NCBI RefSeq assembly: GCF_900129645.1
Contig: NZ_FSQZ01000001.1
Location: forward strand, 1,574,001 to 1,638,000
DNA length: 64,000 nt
Direction: 5' to 3'
DNA from: Acetomicrobium flavidum
GTDB taxonomy: Bacteria > Synergistota > Synergistia > Synergistales > Acetomicrobiaceae
The translations under genes were made by a program, and so were the position numbers. Position 1 is the first letter of the stretch. Each line of letters opens with the position of its first letter. The notes below the pieces were generated by a model. It was not told the DNA's origin and ran no database searches. It saw only the letters and a list, made by a program, of their open reading frames with translations. Positions 26,701 to 36,181 of the stretch are shown in pieces.

Positions 26701-27975
26701 ATGGGCAAGCGGTTAGGCAAAAAAGTTATGTGGCTAACGGCCATTGCGCTGTTGGTTGGGTTTATGTCCTGCGGCGCTGCTTACTGTGAGGAAAAGGTGA
26801 TAAAGATCGGTACGCTTTTTCCTCTAACGGGACCCGTGGCGCTGGCAGGGCAAAGATGCAAGGCAGCGGTAGAAGCTGCGGTTGACCTCATAAACAACTC
26901 CTATCCGAACATTCCTGTACCCCTAGCTGCCCAAAAGGGCTTATTGGGTGGACACAAGATCGTCTTAGTCCATGCAGACCACCAGGGCAAACCAGACGTC
27001 GGTAAAAGCGAGGCCGAGCGCCTTTATGATCAGGAAGGAGTCTTTGCCGTCATTGGAAGTTATAACAGCGCCGTCACAAAACCGGCAAGCCTCGTGGCAG
27101 AGCGTAGAAAGAAAATATTTATGTGCGGCTGCTCCAGCTCTGCCGAACTGACCAAGAGAGGAACTAGGTACTTTTTCCGCATAGCTCCAACGGATGAGAC
27201 GGAATCCATCGAATTCGTGAATTTCATTAAATGGCTCAACGAGACTAAGGGGACCAACTATAAGACCTTTGGAGTAATTTATGAAAATACCGAGTTCGGC
27301 AAGCATGCCGCTCAAGAAGCAAAGAAAGCCATAGAGGCAGCAGGATTCCAGTATGTTGCTGATGTTGCTTTCAATCCGGGTGCCACAAACCTAAATAGCG
27401 AAGTGCAGATGCTAAAGGGTAAAAACCCTGACGTGGTATTTGGAGCTTGCCTTGGCGCCGACTACATCCTTTGGATTAAGACCATGAAGCAGATGTCATG
27501 GCTTCCCAAGGTTTCTCTCAACTATTGTTCCGGGTATCAAGATCCTCTGATTGCAAAACAATTGGGAGGGGACGGAGATTACTTCATGGGGACAACGGGT
27601 TATTCTCCTGAATTGGCAGAACTGATGCCGGCTGTTGCCCCTGTCGAGGAAATCTACAAAAAGAAGATAAACCCCCCAGTTCCATTTGATAGCGATAGTA
27701 TCCAGGAAGCCGTGGCAATGCTAGTTTTAGCGCAGGCAATAGAAAAGGTGGGTTCGCTTGATACGGAAAAGATCGTGGATGCCTTGTATGCTAACGAGTG
27801 GGATTCGCCGCTATCTCTAGGCGGCAAGGTGGCCTTTGCCCCAGGTGGCCAGAATATAAAGGCCATGAGCATAGTTACCCAGCTCGTCGGCGGACAATAT
27901 AAGCGCGTATTCCCCGAGCAATTTGCCAACTTTGAGCCAGTAGTTCCTATGCCTTCTTGGGATAAGCGCAAATAA
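26701..27975 (+). CDS. livK: Branched-chain amino acid ABC transporter substrate-binding protein
   Basis: 424 aa with a hydrophobic signal sequence ending near GFMSCGAAYC; the cysteine context is only a weak lipobox. The mature part has the type I binding-protein pattern of Leu/Ile/Val receptors: KIGTLFPLTGPVALAGQRCK, AVIGSYNSAVTKPASLVAER, FRIAPTDETESIEFVNFI, and GVIYENTEFGKHAAQEAKKA. It delivers amino acids (possibly other amides, since the family is broad) to LivHMGF encoded just downstream. Somewhat longer than E. coli LivK (about 370 aa). A GGGGAGGTG lies before ATG 26701. A GC-rich hairpin follows the stop. Confidence 0.93.
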   Translation: MGKRLGKKVMWLTAIALLVGFMSCGAAYCEEKVIKIGTLFPLTGPVALAGQRCKAAVEAAVDLINNSYPNIPVPLAAQKGLLGGHKIVLVHADHQGKPDVGKSEAERLYDQEGVFAVIGSYNSAVTKPASLVAERRKKIFMCGCSSSAELTKRGTRYFFRIAPTDETESIEFVNFIKWLNETKGTNYKTFGVIYENTEFGKHAAQEAKKAIEAAGFQYVADVAFNPGATNLNSEVQMLKGKNPDVVFGACLGADYILWIKTMKQMSWLPKVSLNYCSGYQDPLIAKQLGGDGDYFMGTTGYSPELAELMPAVAPVEEIYKKKINPPVPFDSDSIQEAVAMLVLAQAIEKVGSLDTEKIVDALYANEWDSPLSLGGKVAFAPGGQNIKAMSIVTQLVGGQYKRVFPEQFANFEPVVPMPSWDKRK

Positions 27976-27994
27976 CGGTTTATTTGAACAGGCC

Positions 27995-28032
27995 CAAGGG
28001 GGAGGGCTTCGTCATAGAGGCCTTCTCCCTTG
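27995..28032 (+). promoter_or_regulatory. Intercistronic hairpin between livK and livH
   Basis: 13-bp stem with two G-U pairs (27995-28007 with 28020-28032) lacking a T run. Such hairpins after binding-protein genes usually protect the upstream message and lower expression of the permease genes. Confidence 0.6.
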
Positions 28033-28056
28033 ATTAAAACTGGGGAGGAGTCGACG

Positions 28057-28920
28057 ATGGCCGTATTTCTTCAGGTTGTGCTCGATGGCTTGCTCAACGG
28101 CATGCTTTACGCGCTCGTAACTATTGGACTGTCTTTGATATGGGGCGTCATGGACATCATCAATTTTGCCCATGGCGAATTTTTAATGATAGCCATGTAT
28201 GTAAGTTATTGGCTAGGTTTTTTGATGCACGTGGATCCATTAATTTCCTGGATCGCTTCGGGGATATTCGTCTTTTTGTTATCTGTGATAGTTTATAAAT
28301 TGATAGTTAGTCAGCTAATCGGTAAACCTGCCCTTTCGGCATTACTTGCTACTTTTGGGCTATCTATGCTCCTTAAAAACATATGTCTGAACAGGTTTTC
28401 GCCAAATTTTAAGCTTTTGTCCGATACTTATCTGGGAGGTAAGGTCATACAGCTTGGAAATAATTTAATTCTTTCTTTGCCTCAATTTATAATTGCCGTT
28501 GCTTCAATGGTGATAATTTTACTAACTTACCATTTTATGACACGCACCAAAATCGGTTGGGCTATACAGGCTACAGCCATGGATAGGGATGCCGCTGAGC
28601 TGATGGGTATAGATACGAACAAAATTTATGCCTTGGTCTTCGGCATTGGAGGAGCATGTGTAGGCATAGCCGGCGGTTTGCTTCCAATGTATATGCCTGT
28701 GCATCCTGAAGTGGGAAGCCTATTTAGCCTTATAGCCTTTATTTGCGTCGCCATGGGGGGATTTGGTAGCATTATAGGCTCTTTGCTTGCAGCGTTGCTC
28801 GTTGGGTTGATTGAAGCGCTGGTAGGGTTTTACATAGCGCCAATATTTAAGTATGTTGCGGTCTTTGGGCTCTATTTAATTGTCATATTGATCAAGCCCA
28901 GAGGCTTGTTTGGGTGGTGA
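28057..28920 (+). CDS. livH: Branched-chain amino acid ABC transporter permease LivH
   Basis: 287 aa, about 8 membrane helices. Typical LivH features: LDGLLNGMLYALVTIGLSLI at the start, then MDIINFAHGEFLMIAMYVSY, and near the C-terminus the EAA-like coupling region with AMDRDAAELMGIDTNKIYAL followed by GGFGSIIGSLLAALLVGLIE. It pairs with LivM to form the inner-membrane channel. ATG 28057 is taken as the start because GGGGAGGAG is 7-8 nt upstream; an in-frame codon at 28030 would add nine polar residues and lie inside the intercistronic hairpin. It is followed by livM after 6 nt. Confidence 0.93.
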   Translation: MAVFLQVVLDGLLNGMLYALVTIGLSLIWGVMDIINFAHGEFLMIAMYVSYWLGFLMHVDPLISWIASGIFVFLLSVIVYKLIVSQLIGKPALSALLATFGLSMLLKNICLNRFSPNFKLLSDTYLGGKVIQLGNNLILSLPQFIIAVASMVIILLTYHFMTRTKIGWAIQATAMDRDAAELMGIDTNKIYALVFGIGGACVGIAGGLLPMYMPVHPEVGSLFSLIAFICVAMGGFGSIIGSLLAALLVGLIEALVGFYIAPIFKYVAVFGLYLIVILIKPRGLFGW

Positions 28921-28926
28921 TGACGC

Positions 28927-29919
28927 GTGGGTCGTTCAAGGAGAGATCGTCGCCTTTGGTACGTGATGCTTATTGTTCTTGCCCTGTTGCCGCTCATCCC
29001 GGGGCCGCTGCAGGGACCCTTTGCTCAACATGTCCTGGTATCAATATTACTTTTTGCATGCATGTCTCAGGCTTGGAATATTTTGGGGGGCTATTGCGGC
29101 CAGGTTTCATTTGGCCATTCGGTTTTTTTCGGGATTGGTGCCTATGGTACCGGTATGGCCGTCGTAACCTATGGCCTTGCTCCTTGGCCGGGCGTTATCG
29201 CTGGTGCCTTTTTGGCAATGATCGTAGCGATAGCCATGAGCTATCCCTGTTTTAGGCTCAAGGGTCATTACTTTGCCATAGCTACGTTTGCTATCGTGGA
29301 GATATTTAACAGGCTCTTTATGGTCTGGGATTGGGTAGGCGGAGCTATGGGGCTTGATTACCCCATAATAGAGGAAGGCTGGAAGAATTTTATGTGGTTT
29401 CAGAGCAAGACTCAATACTATTATGGCGCCTTCATATTGTTTCTCATAATCTTTTCCTTCGTTCGTTGGATGGAAGCTAATAAATTGGGTTACTACATGA
29501 AAGCTGTAAGGGATGGGCAAGAAGCTGCCGAGTCTCTTGGAGTTAACAGCACCTCAGTGAAACTCACAGCCATAGCCATTTCTGCTTTTTTGGCGGCTCT
29601 GTGTGGTGCCTTTTTTGTGCAATATAACTTAAGAGTTGATCCGCCAATGGTCATGTCCCTGGATATGTCCATGAGATTCGTGCTTATAACGATCCTTGGT
29701 GGGCTTGGGACTCTTTGGGGGCCACTGCTTGGTGCGGCTATATTGATCCCCTTACAAGAATACACTCGCGCCATATGGGGAGGGTTAGGTGGAGGGGTAG
29801 ATTTAATCATATTCGGCATCTTGATAATTGTTATAGTGATCAGACAGCCAAAAGGCGTTATGGGTTTCATAAGCTGGTTGGCAAGTCGCTCTAAGGCTGC
29901 CAAGGGGGGCGATGAATGA
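28927..29919 (+). CDS. livM: Branched-chain amino acid ABC transporter permease LivM
   Basis: 330 aa, 8-9 membrane helices after a short basic N-terminus (GRSRRDRR). LivM features: AWNILGGYCGQVSFGHSVFF, LKGHYFAIATFAIVEIFNRL, and the cytoplasmic loop KAVRDGQEAAESLGVNSTSV. It forms the second half of the permease with LivH. GTG 28927 is the start, only six bases after the livH stop. Its 3' end overlaps livG by 4 nt, as expected for a co-translated complex. Confidence 0.93.
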   Translation: MGRSRRDRRLWYVMLIVLALLPLIPGPLQGPFAQHVLVSILLFACMSQAWNILGGYCGQVSFGHSVFFGIGAYGTGMAVVTYGLAPWPGVIAGAFLAMIVAIAMSYPCFRLKGHYFAIATFAIVEIFNRLFMVWDWVGGAMGLDYPIIEEGWKNFMWFQSKTQYYYGAFILFLIIFSFVRWMEANKLGYYMKAVRDGQEAAESLGVNSTSVKLTAIAISAFLAALCGAFFVQYNLRVDPPMVMSLDMSMRFVLITILGGLGTLWGPLLGAAILIPLQEYTRAIWGGLGGGVDLIIFGILIIVIVIRQPKGVMGFISWLASRSKAAKGGDE

Positions 29920-30662
29920 TGGCCTTGCTTGAGGTTCGCGACTTAACGATGAAATTCGGCTCCCTAGTCGCAAATAACGATGTTTCCTTCGATGTGGAGG
30001 AAGGCACAATCGTAGGCCTCATAGGTCCAAACGGTGCCGGTAAGACCACCCTTTTTAACTGCATCTCCGGCGTATACAAGCCTACATCCGGCAAGATTTT
30101 TTACGACGGTGTCGACATCACAAAATGGCCTCCTCACAAGGTAGCCCGATTAGGAGCAGTCAGAACGTTTCAAATAGTACGCCCCTTAAATGATATGAGC
30201 GTCATTGACAACATACTTGTAGGGGCTTTTTTGAGGAATGCGAGCATCGATGCCGCCTTGGATGTTGCCGAGGCGTGTCTTAAAATGTGTCATCTGGAAG
30301 ATCATAGAAATAAGAGAGCCGGTAGCCTCACCATCGGTCTAAAAAAGCGCCTCGAATTAGCAAGAGCCTTAGCCACTCAGCCTCGACTTTTAATGCTCGA
30401 TGAAGTAATGGCAGGACTAACAGGAACAGAATTGAAGGAGGCTGTGGATTTATTAAGAAATATCAAGACAAAAGGAGTAACGCTTTTGGTAGTAGAGCAT
30501 ATTATGGAAGCGCTCATGCCTTTGGCAGATAAGGTAGTAGTCCTGGATGGCGGCGTAAAGATAGCGGAAGGTCCACCGAGCGAAGTAGTCCAAAACGAAA
30601 GGGTCATAGCCGCATATTTGGGCGAGAAATTTAGCAACCGACTGAGGGAGATGAAGGCATGA
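29916..30662 (+). CDS. livG: Branched-chain amino acid ABC transporter ATP-binding protein LivG
   Basis: 248 aa ABC ATPase. Walker A GPNGAGKTT near residue 39, Q-loop in VRTFQIVRPL, Walker B LLMLDEVMAG, H-loop His in VVEHIMEAL. The signature region reads AGSLTIGLKKRLELARAL: the usual SGGQ is replaced by TIGL, which is less canonical but tolerated in some LivG proteins. Long LivG-type insert after Walker A (KIFYDGVDITKWPPHKVARL). It energises LivHM together with LivF. Overlaps livM and livF by 4 nt each. Confidence 0.92.
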   Translation: MMALLEVRDLTMKFGSLVANNDVSFDVEEGTIVGLIGPNGAGKTTLFNCISGVYKPTSGKIFYDGVDITKWPPHKVARLGAVRTFQIVRPLNDMSVIDNILVGAFLRNASIDAALDVAEACLKMCHLEDHRNKRAGSLTIGLKKRLELARALATQPRLLMLDEVMAGLTGTELKEAVDLLRNIKTKGVTLLVVEHIMEALMPLADKVVVLDGGVKIAEGPPSEVVQNERVIAAYLGEKFSNRLREMKA

Positions 30663-31378
30663 TGGCTGACTTTGCGCTGGAAGTCAAGAATTTATGTGCC
30701 GGGTATGAGGGGGTACCTGTACTTCACGGAATTTCATTCGAAGTGAAAGAAGGCGAGATAGTTGCCATCGTTGGAGCCAATGGAGCGGGAAAAACGACAA
30801 CCCTACGCACCATAGCCGGATTGTTACGCCCAACGGATGGTTTTGTCAAATTTTATGGCGAGGATGTCACGGGGCTCCCCGCTCATATAATGGTAAGAAA
30901 GGGCCTTACCTATGTTCCCGAGGGCAGAAGGGTCTTTGGCAAGCTCTCTGTGAAAGAAAATTTGGAACTAGGAGCCTTTAAGGAAGAAAGCAAAGAAGTT
31001 GTGGAGCAGCGTTTGGAATGGGTTTATTCGCTGTTTCCCATACTCAAGGAAAGGCTTACTCAGAAGGCCGAAACAATGAGTGGCGGCGAACAGCAGATGC
31101 TTGCCATTGCAAGGGGACTCATGAGCGCGCCCAAAGTGATACTCTTGGATGAGTTGAGTTTAGGTCTGCAGCCCAGCTTGGTAGAAAAGGTATTACAAAC
31201 CGTTGTCGAAATAAGGCGACACGGAGTCACAGTGCTGATGGTGGAGCAGCGCGTTTTAGAAGCTTTAGAGATTGCGGATAGAGGCTATGTGATCCAGTCC
31301 GGCAAGGTTGTATTATCTGGCATGTCTAAGGATTTGCTTGACAGCGATGAGATAAAGCGGGCATATCTTGGGATGTAA
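30659..31378 (+). CDS. livF: Branched-chain amino acid ABC transporter ATP-binding protein LivF
   Basis: 239 aa ABC ATPase, the second nucleotide-binding subunit of the Liv importer. Walker A GANGAGKTTTLRTIAGLLRP, the LivF-typical GLTYVPEGRRVFGKLSVKEN, signature MSGGEQQMLAIARGLM, Walker B VILLDELSLGLQP and H-loop region in MVEQRVLEALE. Last gene of the livKHMGF unit; it converges with panC and a weak hairpin lies between. Confidence 0.94.
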   Translation: MMADFALEVKNLCAGYEGVPVLHGISFEVKEGEIVAIVGANGAGKTTTLRTIAGLLRPTDGFVKFYGEDVTGLPAHIMVRKGLTYVPEGRRVFGKLSVKENLELGAFKEESKEVVEQRLEWVYSLFPILKERLTQKAETMSGGEQQMLAIARGLMSAPKVILLDELSLGLQPSLVEKVLQTVVEIRRHGVTVLMVEQRVLEALEIADRGYVIQSGKVVLSGMSKDLLDSDEIKRAYLGM

Positions 31379-31384
31379 AATCAC

Positions 31385-31419
31385 AACATGGGGCCGCTCT
31401 TATACGATGATCCCATGTT
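31385..31419 (+). terminator. Weak hairpin between convergent livF and panC
   Basis: 8-bp inverted repeat AACATGGG/CCCATGTT (31385-31392 with 31412-31419) with a long loop. On the minus strand it is followed by GTGATTTTA. It may act as a bidirectional terminator. Confidence 0.4.
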
Positions 31420-31452
31420 TGCCTGTTGTTATTTAGTTGTGAGTAGGACCTT

Positions 31453-32301
31453 CTATAACATGAGGTCGATATTGTCAATGAGCCTGGTTTTCCCGACATA
31501 TACCGCGGCAGCAAGAAGCACTTTACCCTTTATCACGGAAAGATCGGACAAATCATCCCCATCTATAACCTCTACGTAGTCCACGCGAATGCCTGGCGAT
31601 GACTCCAGTATTTGTTTAATATGCAGTCTCACTTTTTGCGGATCGGTCTCGCCTTTCATGATCATATCTCTGCCTGCTGATAAAGCCCTAGGGAGGGCAA
31701 GGGCCTGGAGTCTTTCTTCCGAAGACAGATAGGTGTTGCGAGAGCTAAGTGCCAAACCGTCCTCCTCTCGGATGATGGGGCAGGTTATGATCTTTACGGG
31801 CACATTTAGATCGGTGACCATTTTTCTAATAACAATGGCCTGTTGGGCGTCCTTTTGGCCAAAGTAAGCACGGTCAGGTTGGGTAATGAGAAAGAGCTTT
31901 AATACGACGGTGGTTACACCCTTAAAATGCCCTGGTCGAGATTTTCCGCACATCTTTTCAGTAATAGGGCCTTTGACTTCAACGTAGGTGTCATAGCCTT
32001 GTGGGTACATTTCCTCAGTTGTGGGAGCAAAAACATAATCCACGCCAGCTGATTCCGCTAATTTGTTATCACGGTCTAAATCGCGCGGATAGGTGGCAAA
32101 GTCCTCTTTGGGACCGAACTGGAGAGGGTTTACGAAGTTGCTCATTATTACGATATCGTTTTCTCTCCTGGCCTTTTTGATAAGACTTAAATGTCCATCG
32201 TGAAGATATCCCATAGTTGGTACCAGTCCGATAATTCTTCCTTCCCGCTTAAGGCGAAGGGATATTTCTTGCATCTCAGCTGTACTTTTTATGACTTCCA
32301 T
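31453..32301 (-). CDS. panC: Pantothenate synthetase (pantoate--beta-alanine ligase)
   Basis: 282 aa, typical length. It joins pantoate and beta-alanine with ATP through a pantoyl-adenylate, completing the pathway begun by PanB and PanE at 4.5-6.4 kb. Nucleotidyltransferase signatures are present: the HIGH-like region GLVPTMGYLHDGHLSLIKKA, then VSNFVNPLQFGPKEDF-type sequence (NFVNPLQFGPKED), FGQKDAQQAIVIRKMV, and the KMSKS-equivalent ALSSRNTYLS. A single gene, convergent with livF. The promoter should lie in 32302-32578, shared with the divergent membrane-protein operon. Confidence 0.96.
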   Translation of the reverse strand: MEVIKSTAEMQEISLRLKREGRIIGLVPTMGYLHDGHLSLIKKARRENDIVIMSNFVNPLQFGPKEDFATYPRDLDRDNKLAESAGVDYVFAPTTEEMYPQGYDTYVEVKGPITEKMCGKSRPGHFKGVTTVVLKLFLITQPDRAYFGQKDAQQAIVIRKMVTDLNVPVKIITCPIIREEDGLALSSRNTYLSSEERLQALALPRALSAGRDMIMKGETDPQKVRLHIKQILESSPGIRVDYVEVIDGDDLSDLSVIKGKVLLAAAVYVGKTRLIDNIDLML

Positions 32302-32578
32302 GGAATGAAATCACTCCCTTCAACTATTTTATAACTTTATTATACTAATTTAACATCAAAAGTGCATTATATTTGGATGCTTTGGAATTATCCCTGAAGA
32401 TAGTTTTTGTATTATAGCTCGTGTATGTAGTAAAGACAACGAAAATGACAATGGATTGTGTACGAAAGGAATCAGACATGTAATGGGATGGCATTGCTCT
32501 AATTTCATGATACACTTAAATTCGCGTGCCAGAAAATTGTAAAGATATATTTGATGGTAGTTAAAAGGAGGAATATGG

Positions 32579-33778
32579 ATGGATGCTATAACGGCTTTAT
32601 TGATTATCGCCGTGGTATATGCTATTGGCGATTTCGTTTCTCAAAAGACTAAGGCAATTTTTTCCATGTTATTCGTTTCCGGAATCATATTCATGGTAGT
32701 CTTTTGGTTTGGAGTTCCCAAGACATTATTTGAGGATGCCGCCATTGTTAAGCTCTCTCTTGCATTGATTCCCACGCTTATGGTACATATGGGTACCTTG
32801 ATGAGGCTCAGGGATTTGCGTGAAGAGTGGAAGACCGTAATCATAGCATTAAGCGCCATAGTATTTGCGAGCATCGCTCTGTTTCTTATAGGCTCTCCTA
32901 TCATAGGTAGGGAGTTTGCTGTGCCGGCAGCTGGTCCTATCTCTGGAGGAGTGGTGGCGACCCTTATCATGAGTGAGGCGGCAAAGGCCAAGGGCCTAGA
33001 GACCGTATTGGTATTTCTGACACTTCTGTTAGTGCTTCAAAACTTCGTTGGCTTGCCAATAGCATCTATTTGTCTTTCGCGAGAGGGGCGCCGTCTTCGT
33101 GATGTTTTTAGAACCGAAGGTATTCTTAAAGGCGATCTGCCTCGGAAATCCCAGGCTAACAATGATCATAACACTGATCATAATGAACGGAAATGGAAGT
33201 TTATACCGGAAACCCCGAAGGAGTTACAGACACCCTTTATCTTGATTATGAAGACCATGCTTGTGGGATGGCTGGCAGTGATGGTCTCAAAACTTTTAGG
33301 CGGGGTCATCGATAAGTTCGTGATGGCATTGATATTTGGCATCGTGTTTTACGAGATTGGTTTCCTTGAGTCGAAGATTTTAACCAAAGCCAATTCAGAG
33401 GGCTTTACCCTTTTTGCATTGTTGGTGCCAATTTTTATGAATCTTAACAAGGCCACTCCAAGCATGGTTATATCCCTAATAGTTCCTATAGCCTTGTCCT
33501 TTGCCGTTGCTGTAGTTGGAATTGCCATCTCTTCAGTGATTTTGTCTAAAGTTTTCAGATATTCATGGGAAATGAGCCTGGCAATCGGTGTTTGTTGTCT
33601 GTTTGGCTTTCCGGGAACCTTTATAGTGTCCCAGGAAGTGGCAAATGCAGTGGGTGAGACCCCCGCAGAGAAGGAATTTGTGCTCACTAAGATATTGCCC
33701 AAGATGTTAGTTTCTGGCTTTACCACAGTCACCATTGCATCGGTCTTCTTGGCGGGATTTCTTGTAAAGCTGCTATAA
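32579..33778 (+). CDS. Uncharacterised polytopic membrane protein, possible solute carrier
   Basis: 399 aa with roughly 10 hydrophobic segments in two blocks split by a hydrophilic loop near residues 175-215 (GDLPRKSQANNDHNTDHNER). I do not recognise a family with confidence. Symmetric blocks, glycine-rich re-entrant-looking stretches (VPAAGPISGGVVATLIMSEA; GVCCLFGFPGTFIVSQEVAN) and length resemble secondary carriers of the GltS or ion-transporter type. AAAAGGAGG precedes ATG 32579; another ATG four bases upstream is out of frame. Directly downstream (13-22 nt) lies an M20 amidohydrolase, so it may import that enzyme's substrate (inference). Confidence 0.6.
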   Translation: MDAITALLIIAVVYAIGDFVSQKTKAIFSMLFVSGIIFMVVFWFGVPKTLFEDAAIVKLSLALIPTLMVHMGTLMRLRDLREEWKTVIIALSAIVFASIALFLIGSPIIGREFAVPAAGPISGGVVATLIMSEAAKAKGLETVLVFLTLLLVLQNFVGLPIASICLSREGRRLRDVFRTEGILKGDLPRKSQANNDHNTDHNERKWKFIPETPKELQTPFILIMKTMLVGWLAVMVSKLLGGVIDKFVMALIFGIVFYEIGFLESKILTKANSEGFTLFALLVPIFMNLNKATPSMVISLIVPIALSFAVAVVGIAISSVILSKVFRYSWEMSLAIGVCCLFGFPGTFIVSQEVANAVGETPAEKEFVLTKILPKMLVSGFTTVTIASVFLAGFLVKLL

Positions 33779-33800
33779 ATTCTTAAGGAGCGTGATTTTT

Positions 33801-35000
33801 TTGAAATTTGAGGAAATTTTGGAGCTTGCCGAGAGATTTGAAGAAAAGGTCATAAACTTTCGTCACGATTTTCATGCTCACCCTGAGCTTTCCTGGGAGG
33901 AGGAAAGAACGTCCAAAATTATAGAACAAGTGCTAAGAGAGCTCGGGTTTGATGGCGTACGTCGTGGCTTTGGAGGGACAGAGTCGGGGGTTGTGGGAGA
34001 TATCGCAGGAAAAAAAGAATTTCCCATTGTAGCCCTTAGGGCTGATATTGATGCCCTGCCCATTGAGGAAGAAGCGGATGTACCGTGGAAGTCCACGAAT
34101 AAAGGGGTCATGCACGCTTGTGGGCATGACGCTCATGCAGCGATACTTTTGGGCGTCGCCCATGTTCTTGCCTCTTTAAGAGATAAACTTCCGTGCAAGG
34201 TGCGTTTGATCTTTCAACCGGCGGAAGAATCGGGAGTTCGATCCGGGGCTCAGCAGCTAATTGAGGAAGGCGTATTAGATGGCGTTGAGGCTATTTGGGG
34301 TCTTCATGTATGGAGTCCGCTTCCGGCCGGAGCCATAGGCTACAGGTCAGGTCCGATAATGGCGTCGTCGGACATTTGGGAGGCAGAGATAAAGGGTAAG
34401 GGCGGCCACAGCTCAAGGCCTCACGAGGCCAAAGATCCGACCATAGCAGCTGCAAATATAATCATGTCAGTGCAGACTATCATAAGTCGTGAGTTGGATC
34501 CGCTGGAAACAGCTGTATTGAGCATCGGCAGGCTTGAAAGCGGGAGTGCCCCTAACATCATACCCGACAAGGCCTTCATCCAAGGCAGCATTCGCACCAC
34601 CAATTCGAAGGTGCGTGACGGACTGCCAGAAAAGATAGAACGAATCGCAAAAGGTATAGGCAGCGCTTTGAGGTGTGAAGTCGAAACCAACTATATTCAC
34701 GTTTACCCGGTCACCGTAAATGATCCGAACATGATTGAGACATTGAAAGAAGTTGCCTCAGCTATGTTTGGGGACAAATCTTTGGTTGAGGTACCCATTG
34801 CCATGGGTTCGGAGGATTTTAGCTTCTACCAACAGAAAGTGCCAGGCGTCATATTTTTTTTGGGCATTGCTGATCCTAGGAAAGGTACTGACGCCGAACA
34901 TCATAATCCAATGTTTAAGACCAATGATGAAGTGCTAAAAAAAGGCGTGGCGCTTCTAGCGGCTCTTGCGATGGAAGGAACGAAAAGGAGTGATCGATGA
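33801..35000 (+). CDS. M20 family metallo-amidohydrolase (hippurate/N-acyl-amino-acid hydrolase type)
   Basis: 399 aa. Members hydrolyse N-acyl or peptide bonds of small amino acid conjugates using two metal ions. Visible motifs: [51 protein letters not shown] with metal ligands, [38 protein letters not shown], and [20 protein letters not shown]. No signal peptide, so cytoplasmic. TTG 33801 is preferred (AAGGAG 10 nt upstream); GTG 33792 is in frame but too close to that site. It follows a membrane protein and overlaps by 4 nt a D-2-hydroxyacid dehydrogenase, a possible route from an imported conjugate to a 2-oxo/2-hydroxy acid. Confidence 0.92.
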   Translation: MKFEEILELAERFEEKVINFRHDFHAHPELSWEEERTSKIIEQVLRELGFDGVRRGFGGTESGVVGDIAGKKEFPIVALRADIDALPIEEEADVPWKSTNKGVMHACGHDAHAAILLGVAHVLASLRDKLPCKVRLIFQPAEESGVRSGAQQLIEEGVLDGVEAIWGLHVWSPLPAGAIGYRSGPIMASSDIWEAEIKGKGGHSSRPHEAKDPTIAAANIIMSVQTIISRELDPLETAVLSIGRLESGSAPNIIPDKAFIQGSIRTTNSKVRDGLPEKIERIAKGIGSALRCEVETNYIHVYPVTVNDPNMIETLKEVASAMFGDKSLVEVPIAMGSEDFSFYQQKVPGVIFFLGIADPRKGTDAEHHNPMFKTNDEVLKKGVALLAALAMEGTKRSDR

Positions 35001-35983
35001 TGGATTGCAAGCTCAAGGTTCTGGTGACAAGTCGTATTCCCGAAGAAGGAATGTGCATGTTGGATGAACATTGTGATGTCAAAGTCTTCGACTACGAAGG
35101 GGTTTTTCCGAGAGATTTGCTTTTAAAGGAAGTTAAAGGGGTAAATGCCATCGTATGCCTGCTTGCCGATAAAATCGATGGCGAGGTGATGGACGCAGCT
35201 GGCCCTCAGCTAAAAATCATTGCTAACTATGCCGTAGGCTTTGATAATATAGACGTAGAGGCAGCCACAAAGCGTGGCATCATGGTGACTAACACCCCTG
35301 GCGTGCTAACCGATACGACGGCAGATCTAGCATGGGCATTGATTCTAGCCACGGCTCGCAGGGTAGTTGAGGGCGATAAATTCCTGCGTCAGGGGAAGTT
35401 CAAAGGATGGAAGCCAATGCTTCTTTTGGGCACCGACGTACATCATGCGACGCTTGGCATCATCGGCTTTGGAAGCATCGGAAGGGCAGTGGCGCGCAGG
35501 GCAATGGGGTTCGATATGAAGGTCATATATTACAGTGCCCATAGAGCCTCCGAAGAGGTGGAAAAGAAGTTAAACGCCGAATATAGGTCGCTTGATGACC
35601 TGCTTAGGGAGGCGGACTTCATATCTATTCATGTTCCTCTCACCAAAGAAACCCGGCATATGATAGGTGAGCGGGAATTGAAGATGATGAAAAAAGAAGC
35701 CTACCTAATAAATACAGCAAGGGGGCCAATTGTGGATGAAAAGGCCTTGGCGAAGGCGCTGAAAGAAGGTTGGATCAGGGGAGCCGGCCTTGACGTCTTT
35801 GAGCGAGAACCAGAGGTGGATCCCGAGCTTCTTGAGCTTGAAAACGTGGTCCTGCTGCCGCACCTAGGTTCGGCATCATACGCCACTCGCGCCAAGATGG
35901 CCACCATGGCGGCAGAAAATGTCATTAAAGCGCTAAAAGGAGAAGTGCCGCCTAATTTGGTAAATCCCGAAGTAATAAAATAG
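34997..35983 (+). CDS. D-isomer-specific 2-hydroxyacid dehydrogenase (glyoxylate/hydroxypyruvate reductase-like)
   Basis: 328 aa, NAD(P)-dependent. Substrate domain [20 protein letters not shown]; nucleotide-binding motif [20 protein letters not shown] (GxGxxG). Catalytic Arg in [18 protein letters not shown], Glu in [20 protein letters not shown], and His in [15 protein letters not shown]. It interconverts 2-oxo and D-2-hydroxy acids; the closest pattern is the glyoxylate reductase branch ([37 protein letters not shown]). ATG 34997 overlaps the amidohydrolase stop. Last gene of its operon; the hairpin at 36179-36233 is the likely terminator. Confidence 0.92.
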   Translation: MMDCKLKVLVTSRIPEEGMCMLDEHCDVKVFDYEGVFPRDLLLKEVKGVNAIVCLLADKIDGEVMDAAGPQLKIIANYAVGFDNIDVEAATKRGIMVTNTPGVLTDTTADLAWALILATARRVVEGDKFLRQGKFKGWKPMLLLGTDVHHATLGIIGFGSIGRAVARRAMGFDMKVIYYSAHRASEEVEKKLNAEYRSLDDLLREADFISIHVPLTKETRHMIGERELKMMKKEAYLINTARGPIVDEKALAKALKEGWIRGAGLDVFEREPEVDPELLELENVVLLPHLGSASYATRAKMATMAAENVIKALKGEVPPNLVNPEVIK

Positions 35984-36152
35984 GTAAGGATCAAAAAGTC
36001 TTTGAGGATAAATGCCAGTGATCCGACGAATGGGTCTTCAATAGTTGGAATAGCGGTGACATTTTAAAAGGGGGAGCAATGTCATTTGATAATAGCGATA
36101 TCCAGTTAGTAGCTATTGTGTTGCGATCGTAATACCTGTAAATGTTTTACCG

Positions 36153-36181
36153 TTGACACCCGTCGGTGTCAGATATATAAT
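36153..36181 (+). promoter_or_regulatory. Consensus promoter with a dyad in the spacer, upstream of ylxM-ffh
   Basis: TTGACA (36153-36158), 17-nt spacer and TATAAT (36176-36181), a perfect sigma-70 consensus. TGACACC (36154-36160) and GGTGTCA (36165-36171) form a perfect 7-bp inverted repeat across the -35 and spacer, placed where a repressor would block polymerase. The predicted start (about 36188) lies only some 47 nt before ylxM. Confidence 0.75.
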
